Shown: positions 1 to 6,769, counted from the first letter of the stretch. The stretch: DNA of 11,077 nucleotides from Parachlamydia sp. (GCA_021298935.1 JAJTHR010000059.1:1-11077); one strand, 5' to 3'. Notes: a model not told the origin generated them from the letters alone. Program-made: numbers and translations.

Positions 1-216
1 GACTTTTTTTAATTCTTCGTTTGTCATTTCCAGGCCGCCAATGGAAAGGATATCCCCGCTTCCTGCTGTGATAAAAGACAGGTTGCCAAAGGCAATGTCA
101 ATCACTGTATTGGAATCGATTGGCATGCTTTGCAGAGTCTGCCAATAATTGCTATTCCAGCTTTCCAGATAACCTTCAAATTCAAGCCGTTGTTTTGAAA
201 ATTTAATGGGATTCAT
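1..216 (-). CDS. Putative GH18 chitinase-like protein, N-terminal part (cut by window edge)
   Basis: An open frame of 72 codons starts at the ATG whose first base is 216 and runs off the left edge without a stop, so only the N-terminus is visible. The protein begins MNPIKFSKQRL and continues with a GYLESWN stretch at about residues 15-21, a YWQTLQSMPID segment, and then VIDIAFGNLSFI. A Gly-Tyr-x-x-Ser-Trp first strand followed about 25 residues later by a hydrophobic strand ending in AFG is how many family 18 glycoside hydrolases (chitinases and chitinase-like proteins) begin. The catalytic DxxDxDxE motif would lie outside the window, so activity cannot be judged. No signal peptide is seen, and the ribosome-binding site is weak (AAGAT-like). 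It is transcribed divergently from the photolyase operon. The family call rests on short motif resemblance only; that it is a real gene is fairly secure. Confidence 0.5.
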   Translation of the reverse strand, partial: MNPIKFSKQRLEFEGYLESWNSNYWQTLQSMPIDSNTVIDIAFGNLSFITAGSGDILSIGGLEMTNEELKKV

Positions 217-290
217 AGATTTATCTTGGTTTGTTTTTACAATTTTAATTAGTTTGTATAGGTAAATGATTAAAAATTTCTTAGGGATTT
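217..290. promoter_or_regulatory. Short AT-rich divergent intergenic region
   Basis: These 74 bases separate the leftward chitinase-like gene from the rightward photolyase operon and must hold promoter elements for at least one of them. On the plus strand a TTTACA hexamer at 236-241 lies 15 bases before TATAGG at 257-262, a poor sigma-70 spacing. The photolyase ribosome-binding site (AGGG, 283-286) sits at the right end. No convincing operator or hairpin is seen. Confidence 0.35.
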
Positions 291-1652
291 ATGAAACGGG
301 CACTCTTTATTTTTAGACGCGATCTTAGACTTCACGATAATCAAGCCCTTAATGCGGCTTTAAAAGCAGCTGAGGAAATCATCCCCTTATTTATATTTAC
401 TCCTGAACAAATAGAAAATAATTCCTTTAAAAGCGACCGCTGCCTGCAATTTATGCTTGAATCTTTGGAAGAGCTTGACGACGAGCTGCAAAGGAGGGGT
501 GGAAAGCTATATTATTGCTTTGGAGAACCGGAAAAGATCATTGGACTTTGCATAAAGGAATTAAACGTGCAGGGGGTGTTTATCAATTATGACTACACAC
601 CTTACAGTTTAAAAAGGGATCATGTCATACAGGAGGTTTGTGAGAGGCATTCTATTTTTTTCCATGGGGAACATGATGCCTTGCTGCAGCCCCCTGAGGC
701 TGCCTTAAAGAAAGACGGCCACCCCTATACTGTCTTTACCCCTTATTTCAGGCATGCTTCGCAATTTGCAGTCCCGCTGCCTGTAAAAATAAGGGAGGGG
801 AAATTTTATTCCGGCCCTTTTGGCTGCAGCCAGGGACGCAACCTTTTGCAAAGCATTCTCCCCTTACGAAAAGAACAGCAAAAAGGGGGAAGAAAAGAAG
901 GGCTGCACATTTTAGCGGCCTTACGGTCGTTTGAGAATTATGACAATGAAAGGGATTTTCCGGCTCTTTCCCAAACAACCCGCCTTTCCCCGCATTTGAA
1001 GTTCAATACCTGTTCCGTCCGTGAAGTTTTCCATGCCATTCATGAGGCTTTAGGAAGTGAGGCCGAGCTAATCCGTTCGCTTTATTGGAGAGACTTTTTT
1101 ACCCTGATTGCCTATCGCTTCCCTGACGTTTTTGAAGGGGCTTTCCGCAAAAAATATAATGACATTAAGTGGACAGGCGGGAAAGAGGCTTTCCAACGCT
1201 GGTGCGACGGGCAGACAGGTTTCCCTTTTGTCGATGCCGGCATGCGTGAGCTAAATGCAACGGGTTTTATGCATAATCGCCTGCGTATGATCACTGCGAA
1301 TTTCCTGATTAAGGACCTGCATATCAATTGGCGCTGGGGAGAAAAGTACTTCGCGCAAAGATTGATCGATTACGACCCTTGCGTCAATAATGGCAATTGG
1401 CAATGGTGTGCGAGTACCGGCTGCGATGCCCAGCCTTATTTTAGGATTTTCAATCCCTGGTCCCAATCGAAAAAGTTTGATCCTGATTGTCTCTACATTA
1501 AAAAGTGGGTGCCTGAGCTCGCCTCATTCAGCTCAAAAACGATACACAATTGGCACTTAGAGATTAATACGCAAAGCTCCTATCCGGCGCCCATGATCGA
1601 CCATGCAGCCGAGGCGGCGGCGGCTTTGGGTTATTACAAGGAGATAACATGA
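291..1652 (+). CDS. phrB: Deoxyribodipyrimidine photolyase (class I-like, FAD-dependent)
   Basis: Light-driven cytoplasmic repair enzyme that splits UV-induced pyrimidine dimers using reduced FAD. The 453-residue length is typical of class I enzymes. An N-terminal alpha/beta antenna domain (about residues 2-130, starting with FIFRRDLRLHDN) is followed by the helical FAD domain (about 210-450). Visible landmarks are HPYTVFTPYFRH (144-155), LSPHLKFN (232-239), YWRDFF (265-270), FPFVDAGMRELNATGFMHNR (311-330) and NNGNWQWCASTG (366-377). The E. coli electron-transfer tryptophans W306, W359 and W382 correspond to W294, W347 and W370, and the FAD-contacting Asn is kept in NN366-367. By recalled alignment the substrate-contacting Glu274 of E. 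coli corresponds to Ser263, so the exact lesion specificity is less certain than the fold. The ATG at 291 follows AGGG at 283-286, and the next gene starts inside the stop codon. First gene of a three-gene photorepair operon. Confidence 0.93.
   Translation: MKRALFIFRRDLRLHDNQALNAALKAAEEIIPLFIFTPEQIENNSFKSDRCLQFMLESLEELDDELQRRGGKLYYCFGEPEKIIGLCIKELNVQGVFINYDYTPYSLKRDHVIQEVCERHSIFFHGEHDALLQPPEAALKKDGHPYTVFTPYFRHASQFAVPLPVKIREGKFYSGPFGCSQGRNLLQSILPLRKEQQKGGRKEGLHILAALRSFENYDNERDFPALSQTTRLSPHLKFNTCSVREVFHAIHEALGSEAELIRSLYWRDFFTLIAYRFPDVFEGAFRKKYNDIKWTGGKEAFQRWCDGQTGFPFVDAGMRELNATGFMHNRLRMITANFLIKDLHINWRWGEKYFAQRLIDYDPCVNNGNWQWCASTGCDAQPYFRIFNPWSQSKKFDPDCLYIKKWVPELASFSSKTIHNWHLEINTQSSYPAPMIDHAAEAAAALGYYKEIT
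1638..1643 (+). promoter_or_regulatory. Strong ribosome-binding site for the YbjT-like gene
   Basis: AAGGAG lies inside the last codons of the photolyase gene, 5 bases before the ATG at 1649. It supports the ATGA (1649-1652) overlap start and coupled translation of the two genes. Confidence 0.75.
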
Positions 1653-3082
1653 CAAAAGTTTTAGTCACCGGAGCCAATGGCTTTGTCGGAAAGCGTTTGG
1701 CTCTTCATTTAAGCGGGCAGGGGCATGAAGTGATCGCCCTCTGCCGCATTAAGGGAGCATCCCCTTTTCCGGAGGAGCATCCCAATCTTCATTGCCATTT
1801 TGGCGATATAAGAAATCCGCAAACTTTCGAAGCCCTTCCTAACGATATTGAAGCAGCCTACTATCTTGTCCATTCCATGTCGGAAATCGTGAGCGACCTG
1901 CTGCAAACCGAGCTAGAGGTGGTACGCCATTTTTTAGAAGGAATGGAGAGCAAAAATGTGAAACAAATCATTTATCTTGGGGGCATTATCAATGATGAGC
2001 AGTCCCTTTCCCCTCATTTAAGGTCCAGGCTTAGTGTTGAAAAGGCGCTGCAAGCCGGCTCCATTCCTGTAACTGTTCTTCGCTCCAGCGTCATCATTGG
2101 TGCAGGCAGCGCCTCTTTTGAGATCTTACGCGATTTGTGTGAAAAGCTGCCGGTCATGGTGGCGCCGAAGTGGGTCCATGCGCTTTGCCAGCCCATTGCC
2201 ATTCGCGACGTTCTTTATTACCTCTCTGCCGTATTGCTTAAACCGGAATGTTATCACCAAATATTCGATATCGGAGGTCCGGAAGTATTTACATTCAAAA
2301 AAATGATGATGGAATACTGCCGCTTTCGAGGTCTGAAGAGACGAATGTTCGTCATTCCTCTGCTGACTCCCCGCTTGTCGAGCTACTGGCTAATTTTTAT
2401 TACCTCCGTCAGATTCTCTCTTTGCTACTATCTTGTGGAAAGCATGAAAAGCAATACAGTCGTGCAAAAAGCTGAGTTGCAAAAAAGCCTCCGCCATCAA
2501 TCCCTCACCTATCTGGAAGCACTGGAGCTGGCTTTTCAAAGAATCGATCAAAACGAGGTGGTTTCAAGCTGGATGGATTCCTGGGATTTGTATGGAAAAG
2601 ATCCCAGCCTGCAAACTTACATTGATGTTCCGCAAGCCGGATGCTACAAGGATGAGCGAAAAGCAGCTATAAGCGATTCAAAAGAGGCAACCATCCAGCG
2701 TTTATGGCAGATAGGGGGCAAGAGGGGATATTACGGTCTCAATTGGGCCTGGTCATTGCGCGGCCTCTTAGATAAATTGGTAGGAGGGGTCGGCCTAAAT
2801 CGAGGTAGAAGGCATCCATCCGAGATAGTAGCGGGTGATTCAATCGATTTTTGGCGCGTCATTCTAGCGGATAAGGAATCGGGGCGTTTGATCCTCTTTG
2901 CTACAATGAGAACCCCGGGTGAAGCATGGCTCGACTTCAAGTTGGAAGAGGGGCATTTAGTGCAAACAGCCACTTTTCGTCCGAAAGGATTGATGGGCCG
3001 TTTGTATTGGTATGCGATGAGTCCCTTTCACGCCTTCATATTCGGTCGAATGGCAAAATCCCTGGCAGGCGAAATCCAATGA
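1649..3082 (+). CDS. YbjT-like atypical SDR (NAD(P)-binding) with C-terminal DUF2867 domain
   Basis: A 477-residue two-domain protein. The N-terminus MTKVLVTGANGFVGKRLA is a Rossmann dinucleotide fold with the glycine motif G8-x-x-G11-x-x-G14. Further atypical-SDR landmarks are YLVHSM (72-77), IIYLGGI (107-113) and VTVLRSSVIIGAGSASFE (141-158). The classical catalytic YxxxK pair is not evident, so dehydrogenase activity is doubtful. The C-terminal part (about 345-470) has the DUF2867 pattern, including LWQIGGKRGYYG (352-363), the GDSIDFWRV block (396-404) and LYWYAMSPFHAFIFGRMAK (452-470). Length and order match E. coli YbjT (476 aa), whose function is unknown to me. The start overlaps the photolyase stop, and the stop overlaps the start of the second photolyase. 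This tight sandwiching suggests a job tied to light or flavin chemistry, but that is inference only. Confidence 0.88.
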   Translation: MTKVLVTGANGFVGKRLALHLSGQGHEVIALCRIKGASPFPEEHPNLHCHFGDIRNPQTFEALPNDIEAAYYLVHSMSEIVSDLLQTELEVVRHFLEGMESKNVKQIIYLGGIINDEQSLSPHLRSRLSVEKALQAGSIPVTVLRSSVIIGAGSASFEILRDLCEKLPVMVAPKWVHALCQPIAIRDVLYYLSAVLLKPECYHQIFDIGGPEVFTFKKMMMEYCRFRGLKRRMFVIPLLTPRLSSYWLIFITSVRFSLCYYLVESMKSNTVVQKAELQKSLRHQSLTYLEALELAFQRIDQNEVVSSWMDSWDLYGKDPSLQTYIDVPQAGCYKDERKAAISDSKEATIQRLWQIGGKRGYYGLNWAWSLRGLLDKLVGGVGLNRGRRHPSEIVAGDSIDFWRVILADKESGRLILFATMRTPGEAWLDFKLEEGHLVQTATFRPKGLMGRLYWYAMSPFHAFIFGRMAKSLAGEIQ

Positions 3083-4512
3083 ATGAGGCCACACTTATTT
3101 TCCCCGATCAGCTGTTTGCCGAGCATCCCTCCCTTCAAACGGGCAGGCCTGTCATTCTGGCCGAAGAATTTCTTTTTTTCAGGGTTCAGCCTTTCCACAA
3201 GCAGCGGCTCATTCTCTTGCGCGCTTCCATGCGGGCTTACAGAAACTTTTTAGAAAAACAAGGCTACTCGGTGACCTACATTGCTTCCACTGAGCTTCTT
3301 CACAGGGGTGCTTTAGTCGAAAAGTTAAAAGGATTTAAAAAAATTCACGTGGCTGAATTTTCAGATGATTTGCTTGAGCAGGACTTAGCCGCCTTAAAAA
3401 CAATCGTTACATCCTCTCCTAAATATCTATGCACCAAAAAGGAAATTTTTGATTTTTTTGGGGAGAGCCGCAGACTATCGATGGCGACTTTTTACGCCTG
3501 GCAAAGGAAGCGGTTTGATATTCTAATGGAGAGCGGTAAGCCTGTCGGGGGTAAATACAGCTATGATAAGGAAAACAGGAGAAAGTTGCCTAAACAAATC
3601 AGCATCCCGCCCCTTCGATGCCCTCCGGTCAATTCCTTTGTAAAAGAAGCCATTCAGTCGATCGAAAAGGAATTTCCTCAGGCAATCGGGCAGTCTAACC
3701 CTTTTATTTATCCCACGACTTTTGAGGAAGCGGAAGAAGCTCTGCAAGCCTTTATAAACGAGAGGCTGCAAAATTTTGGCGAATACGAGGATGCAATTAG
3801 CCAGGAAAAGCACTTCCTCTTCCATAGCGTACTCTCCCCCTTGCTCAATAGCGGCCTTCTAACTCCTAAGCAAGTGGTGGAACGTGTGATGAGTGTCTGG
3901 GAAAAATTTCCGCTCAATTCGATTGAGGGATTTGTGCGTCAATTGATCGGCTGGCGGGAATTCATGCGTGCAAGCTATGAGTTAAAGGGTAGGGAACACC
4001 GCACAATGAATTTTTTCCGGCATCAGCGCCCCCTCCCTGCCTCCTTTTGGAATGGAGAGACGGGGATCCTGCCGATCGATGCCACCATACAAAAAGTTTT
4101 AAAGACGGGTTATTGCCATCATATTGAGCGGCTGATGGTCCTGGGTAATTTTATGCTTTTAACGGAAAGGCATCCGGACGCCGTTTACGAGTGGTTTATG
4201 AGTTGTTTTGTCGACGCCTATGATTGGGTCATGGTACCCAATGTATATGGCATGAGCCAGTATGCAGGCGGGGGCTCGATCGTGACAAAACCCTATGTGT
4301 CTAGCGCTAATTATTTGTTGAAAATGAGCGATTATCCAAAAGGTGAATGGTGTGAAGTATGGGATGGCCTTTTTTGGCGCTTTTTAAAAAAGCATAGCGA
4401 CATATTTTCTGCCAATCCAAGAACCCGGCTGCTATTAGGTCAATTAGAAAAAAACAAGGATTCCATTCAGGTAAAAATGGCAGTGGCTGAAAATTGGCTT
4501 CAAAAATTTTAA
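3079..4512 (+). CDS. Cryptochrome/photolyase-family protein (prokaryotic 6-4 photolyase, FeS-BCP type) lacking the iron-sulfur cysteines
   Basis: A 477-residue member of the deoxyribodipyrimidine photolyase-related family, whose studied members (Agrobacterium PhrB, Rhodobacter CryB) bind FAD and a lumazine antenna and repair 6-4 photoproducts. I chose the ATG at 3079, which overlaps the upstream stop as ATGA and has AGG at 3067-3069; the frame is open further upstream to an ATG at 2926, but that part lies inside the SDR gene. The N-terminus (MNEATLIFPDQLF) is the usual antenna-domain start. FAD/substrate landmarks are FVRQLIGWREFMR (285-297), GYCHHIERLMVLGNFML (344-360), with the paired His347-His348 needed for 6-4 repair in PhrB, and a conserved block from FVDAYDW through GMSQYAGGG and KPYVSSANY (377-412). 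After MSDY (416-419), where PhrB has a CxxC...C cluster loop, this protein has PKGEWCEVWDGLFW with a single Cys425. The earlier cluster cysteine is also replaced, near ILPID (330-334). Holding a [4Fe-4S] cluster therefore looks impossible. Repair versus signalling cannot be told from sequence. Confidence 0.9.
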   Translation: MNEATLIFPDQLFAEHPSLQTGRPVILAEEFLFFRVQPFHKQRLILLRASMRAYRNFLEKQGYSVTYIASTELLHRGALVEKLKGFKKIHVAEFSDDLLEQDLAALKTIVTSSPKYLCTKKEIFDFFGESRRLSMATFYAWQRKRFDILMESGKPVGGKYSYDKENRRKLPKQISIPPLRCPPVNSFVKEAIQSIEKEFPQAIGQSNPFIYPTTFEEAEEALQAFINERLQNFGEYEDAISQEKHFLFHSVLSPLLNSGLLTPKQVVERVMSVWEKFPLNSIEGFVRQLIGWREFMRASYELKGREHRTMNFFRHQRPLPASFWNGETGILPIDATIQKVLKTGYCHHIERLMVLGNFMLLTERHPDAVYEWFMSCFVDAYDWVMVPNVYGMSQYAGGGSIVTKPYVSSANYLLKMSDYPKGEWCEVWDGLFWRFLKKHSDIFSANPRTRLLLGQLEKNKDSIQVKMAVAENWLQKF

Positions 4513-4537
4513 ATGCAATAAAGCATCAGCATCAAAA

Positions 4538-4575
4538 GCAAGGACCCAAAAAATAATTTTTTTTATGATCCTTGC
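4538..4575. terminator. Hairpin between convergent genes, probable (bidirectional) terminator
   Basis: GCAAGGA at 4538-4544 pairs with TCCTTGC at 4569-4575. Between them lies a self-complementary A-run/T-run (AAAAAA from 4548, TTTTTTTT at 4557-4564) that can extend the stem. Read on the minus strand it is followed by TTTT, the form of an intrinsic terminator for the leftward membrane gene. Read on the plus strand the tail is only moderately T-rich. It sits 26 bases after the photolyase operon stop and about 36 bases beyond the stop of the minus-strand gene. Confidence 0.55.
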
Positions 4576-4610
4576 GTCTTATATCTTTCCTCTCCTTCTA
4601 GTAAAAGAGG

Positions 4611-5117
4611 CTACCTTCTTTCTAGCGCTTCTTTCAATCCGGCAGCTGCTACCGCTCCGATCACTAGGCCCGGTGCCATAATAAATATTGTGAGTACAAG
4701 CACGATAATGACTGTATTTTGAAAGGCCCACTGGGTTGTAAACCGATTTGAAAAGGATTGAAGATAGCTGATAATTTGTGCAGAGAAATGATATCCTGCA
4801 ACCAGACCGATCAAAAGCTCGCCCAAAATTAAGTAAGGTGTAAAGAGGAGGAGGATGATCCCTATTATCATCAAAACATAAGAAACCGTCTGCTCCTTAT
4901 TTTGGCGGGCATATCCGTACAATTGTTCCATATTTTTGGCATTTTTAAAATTGCGGAGCGACTCCCTTACTTTCTCTTCCACACTTTCTTTTTGAAAATA
5001 ACTCTTGTCCTTGGATTTAAAAGAGGGGTCGCTGCTTTTCTTTGAACCCAAATCGGGATTCGCCGGCCATTTTGGTTCTTTGCCAGCCTCTTGAGGGTTT
5101 TTATCGCCGTTATTCAT
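4611..5117 (-). CDS. Small membrane protein of unknown function
   Basis: A 168-residue protein I do not recognise. Residues 1-75 are hydrophilic and charged, rich in Lys, Ser, Asp and Pro, with a likely helix around 43-70 (VEEKVRESLRNFKNAKNMEQ). Two hydrophobic stretches follow: 79-109, long enough for a helical hairpin broken at the FTPY of residues 92-95, and 134-160, which starts as a run of Val/Ile/Leu and ends in GAVAAAG. About 24 polar residues with Ser, Gln and Phe lie between them. There is no cleavable signal peptide, so it is probably an inner-membrane protein with the tail in the cytoplasm. The start is supported by AGGTG at 5122-5126, four bases before the ATG. It is a single gene, convergent with the photorepair operon and divergent from the secretion operon. 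In chlamydiae an inclusion-membrane protein is conceivable from the bilobed hydrophobic region, but nothing here shows it. Confidence 0.75.
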   Translation of the reverse strand: MNNGDKNPQEAGKEPKWPANPDLGSKKSSDPSFKSKDKSYFQKESVEEKVRESLRNFKNAKNMEQLYGYARQNKEQTVSYVLMIIGIILLLFTPYLILGELLIGLVAGYHFSAQIISYLQSFSNRFTTQWAFQNTVIIVLVLTIFIMAPGLVIGAVAAAGLKEALERR

Positions 5118-5173
5118 TTTTCACCTAAACAATTAAAATTTTGACAGGGTCATGGCCAATAAATGCTTTCCTT

Positions 5174-5203
5174 GTTATAACTACCTTTTTGACAACTGTG
5201 CAA
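5174..5203 (-). promoter_or_regulatory. Candidate promoter for the minus-strand membrane gene
   Basis: Read leftward, TTGCAC (5203-5198) is followed after 18 bases by TATAAC (5179-5174), five of six matches to the -10 consensus. It lies about 57 bases upstream of the ATG at 5117. The -35 match is weak. Confidence 0.35.
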
Positions 5204-5239
5204 TCTTTTTTTTTAAATAGCAACCTTGTTTGTCAAAAA
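5186..5239. repeat. Perfect 10-bp inverted repeat in the divergent spacer
   Basis: TTTTTGACAA at 5186-5195 is repeated inverted as TTGTCAAAAA at 5230-5239, with 34 bases between, including a run of nine T (5206-5214). Each arm contains a consensus -35 hexamer TTGACA, one per strand. The pair could be a regulator-binding site overlapping promoters, or a stem. Confidence 0.5.
5189..5218 (+). promoter_or_regulatory. Candidate sigma-70 type promoter for the secretion operon
   Basis: A perfect TTGACA at 5189-5194 is followed after 18 bases by TTAAAT at 5213-5218, about 125 bases before the first gene of the operon. The -10 match is imperfect, and the T-run in the spacer is unusual. Confidence 0.35.
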
Positions 5240-5280
5240 TGATGATTTTTAGTTTAGATTTTAAATGAATTGAGTAAGAT

Positions 5281-5286
5281 TATAAT
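5281..5286 (+). promoter_or_regulatory. Candidate -10 element for the secretion operon
   Basis: A perfect TATAAT lies 57 bases before the ATG at 5344, a natural leader distance. There is no good -35 hexamer 16-18 bases upstream (only ATTTTA near 5258-5263), so it might need an activator or be chance in AT-rich DNA. Confidence 0.35.
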
Positions 5287-5343
5287 CTATTGTCTTTATT
5301 TTTTATTGATGTTAGAATCAGCAGTTTAAATTTAGGTAAATGA

Positions 5344-6756
5344 ATGGCGGGGCAATGGCTTAACAGAATCAATCTAGCTATCGCGGCAATGATGATTACA
5401 TTATTCGCAGCAAGCGGGATCATTTGGCTAAAAAATCCACGCGAAATCCTTGACGTCAATTTAAAGGCAAAAACATCCCGCCTCCCAAAGAGCAGCTTTG
5501 AAATGCTTCCTGAAGCCTATGAGGCGATCGACGGCTCTTTGCTTGCCTTGTCGCAAGCCTCCCCCTCTCTTCAGTTGCCTGATTTAAGGCAGCAATTGAT
5601 CTACTACGGAAAAAACGGAAGGCCCGATGCTAAAACAGTGCGCCCTCTCCTGCACATTGGTTTGGCCGGAACGAAGACCATCCATTCCATTGCCCCGGAA
5701 GAACCCCTTTATTTAGTGTATGAAAAGAAAACAGGGGCCGGACGTTACGTTTTTAGTCCGAACAACGAAAAGACATCCCTTTGGATTGCTGCGAAACCCC
5801 TGGAAGGGGAAGCTGAACTTGTCGTCCACCTGGCAAATGATCAGGAAATGATCACTGAGCCTGAAAATTTTCACATCTTGCGCCTGCCCGAAAAGGAATT
5901 TGCCCGCTATGGCGGAACTTCATGGGAGCTTGGAAGCTGGCGGGTCGATGGAACCTTGTTGGCCCGGCAAAAAGCCCGTTGGTATGGATTTGATCGTTTC
6001 CTGGAAAAACATGGCGGCGAAGAATTTAAAGAGGCAAGCGGGCGCCAGCGCATCGATTTGACTGATAATGATGAAATCTATTCAATTTTTGTCAAAGTGG
6101 GCGATTGCTTTATATGGGACAACCGTTGGAAGGCGATTGAGCCGGGCGCCGATTCTATTGATAAGCCTCTTTTGCTGGTCAAAAAAATCGATGAAAGGCT
6201 AATGACTCTCGAGCTTTGGGATGTCGAAGGCAAAGGCAAAGTCCTGTTGAACCTTCTTAAGACAACCGAGCCATGGATGACCCAAAATTCCCAGCATATT
6301 CAAAAAATGTTCAGGTTTGTCGGTGCCCGTACAAAATCCCAATGCGTCTTTGAAATCAATCAGGAGAGGATGACAATGCGACCCTCCGATTGGCTGCTTT
6401 TAACAAATAAAGGGTGGAAGAAAATAACGACTAGCGAAGAGATCGACCAATATGTTAAACGAAAAAGTCCCGGAACGTTATTTGTATTTGAAGGCTTAAG
6501 CCGCAAAGATGAAAAGCAGGTGATGGTAGGAACGCTTTATAATCCTTCGCGCAGCGATTGCCAAACAGTAGAGCTTGTCCTTCAACCGGGAAGCGGAAAT
6601 AAGAAAGCAGAAACTAAAGAGAATAGAGAAATTAAAGAAGTGGCAGACGTGCTTGCAGAGAAAGGATTGCATTTAAAAGGGCAAAGCCATGAACAATTCC
6701 CCCCGCTCCCTGCCATTCCTCCTATGCCTGTTAAAACTCAACCTTCTAACCCATAA
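5344..6756 (+). CDS. Membrane-anchored protein of unknown function in the GspC position of a type II secretion operon
   Basis: A 470-residue protein I do not recognise by motif. A short N-terminus (MAGQWLNRIN) is followed by one hydrophobic segment at about 9-29 and then a soluble region, so the likely topology is a single-pass inner-membrane protein with most of the chain in the periplasm. The soluble part has alternating beta-rich blocks, for example about 155-182 (ELVVHLANDQ...FHILRLP), 245-263 and 275-305, separated by charged linkers. The last 60 residues have a Lys/Glu-rich stretch (419-440) and a Pro-rich tail (PPLPAIPPMP, 453-462). The start has AGG at 5334-5336. The gene ends 13 nt before gspD. 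In classical type II systems the anchored GspC links platform and secretin; this protein has the topology and place for such a role but is longer than the usual 270-300 residues and has no clear HR or PDZ motif. I recall a hypothetical gene (CT573) before gspD in Chlamydia trachomatis; homology is unverified. Confidence 0.8.
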   Translation: MAGQWLNRINLAIAAMMITLFAASGIIWLKNPREILDVNLKAKTSRLPKSSFEMLPEAYEAIDGSLLALSQASPSLQLPDLRQQLIYYGKNGRPDAKTVRPLLHIGLAGTKTIHSIAPEEPLYLVYEKKTGAGRYVFSPNNEKTSLWIAAKPLEGEAELVVHLANDQEMITEPENFHILRLPEKEFARYGGTSWELGSWRVDGTLLARQKARWYGFDRFLEKHGGEEFKEASGRQRIDLTDNDEIYSIFVKVGDCFIWDNRWKAIEPGADSIDKPLLLVKKIDERLMTLELWDVEGKGKVLLNLLKTTEPWMTQNSQHIQKMFRFVGARTKSQCVFEINQERMTMRPSDWLLLTNKGWKKITTSEEIDQYVKRKSPGTLFVFEGLSRKDEKQVMVGTLYNPSRSDCQTVELVLQPGSGNKKAETKENREIKEVADVLAEKGLHLKGQSHEQFPPLPAIPPMPVKTQPSNP

Positions 6757-6769
6757 TCGACGGTGCGCA

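Noticed and set aside
2926..3078. Upstream extension of the second photolyase to an ATG at 2926
   Set aside because: It would overlap the SDR gene by about 157 bases. The ATG at 3079 has the ATGA overlap and gives the standard family N-terminus.
4523..4534. Tandem GCATCA repeat
   Set aside because: Only two 6-bp units, expected by chance.
4589..4610. Second small hairpin (CCTCT...AGAGG) by the stop of the minus-strand membrane gene
   Set aside because: Five base pairs with a 12-base loop and no T-run; too weak compared with the 4538-4575 hairpin.
5340..5343. Alternative ATG at 5340 just before the 5344 gene
   Set aside because: It is in another frame and does not open a long reading frame. 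The 5344 start has suitable ribosome-binding spacing.
6689..6769. Upstream extension of gspD to an ATG at 6689
   Set aside because: It overlaps the preceding gene and buries a clear signal peptide that begins at the ATG at 6770.
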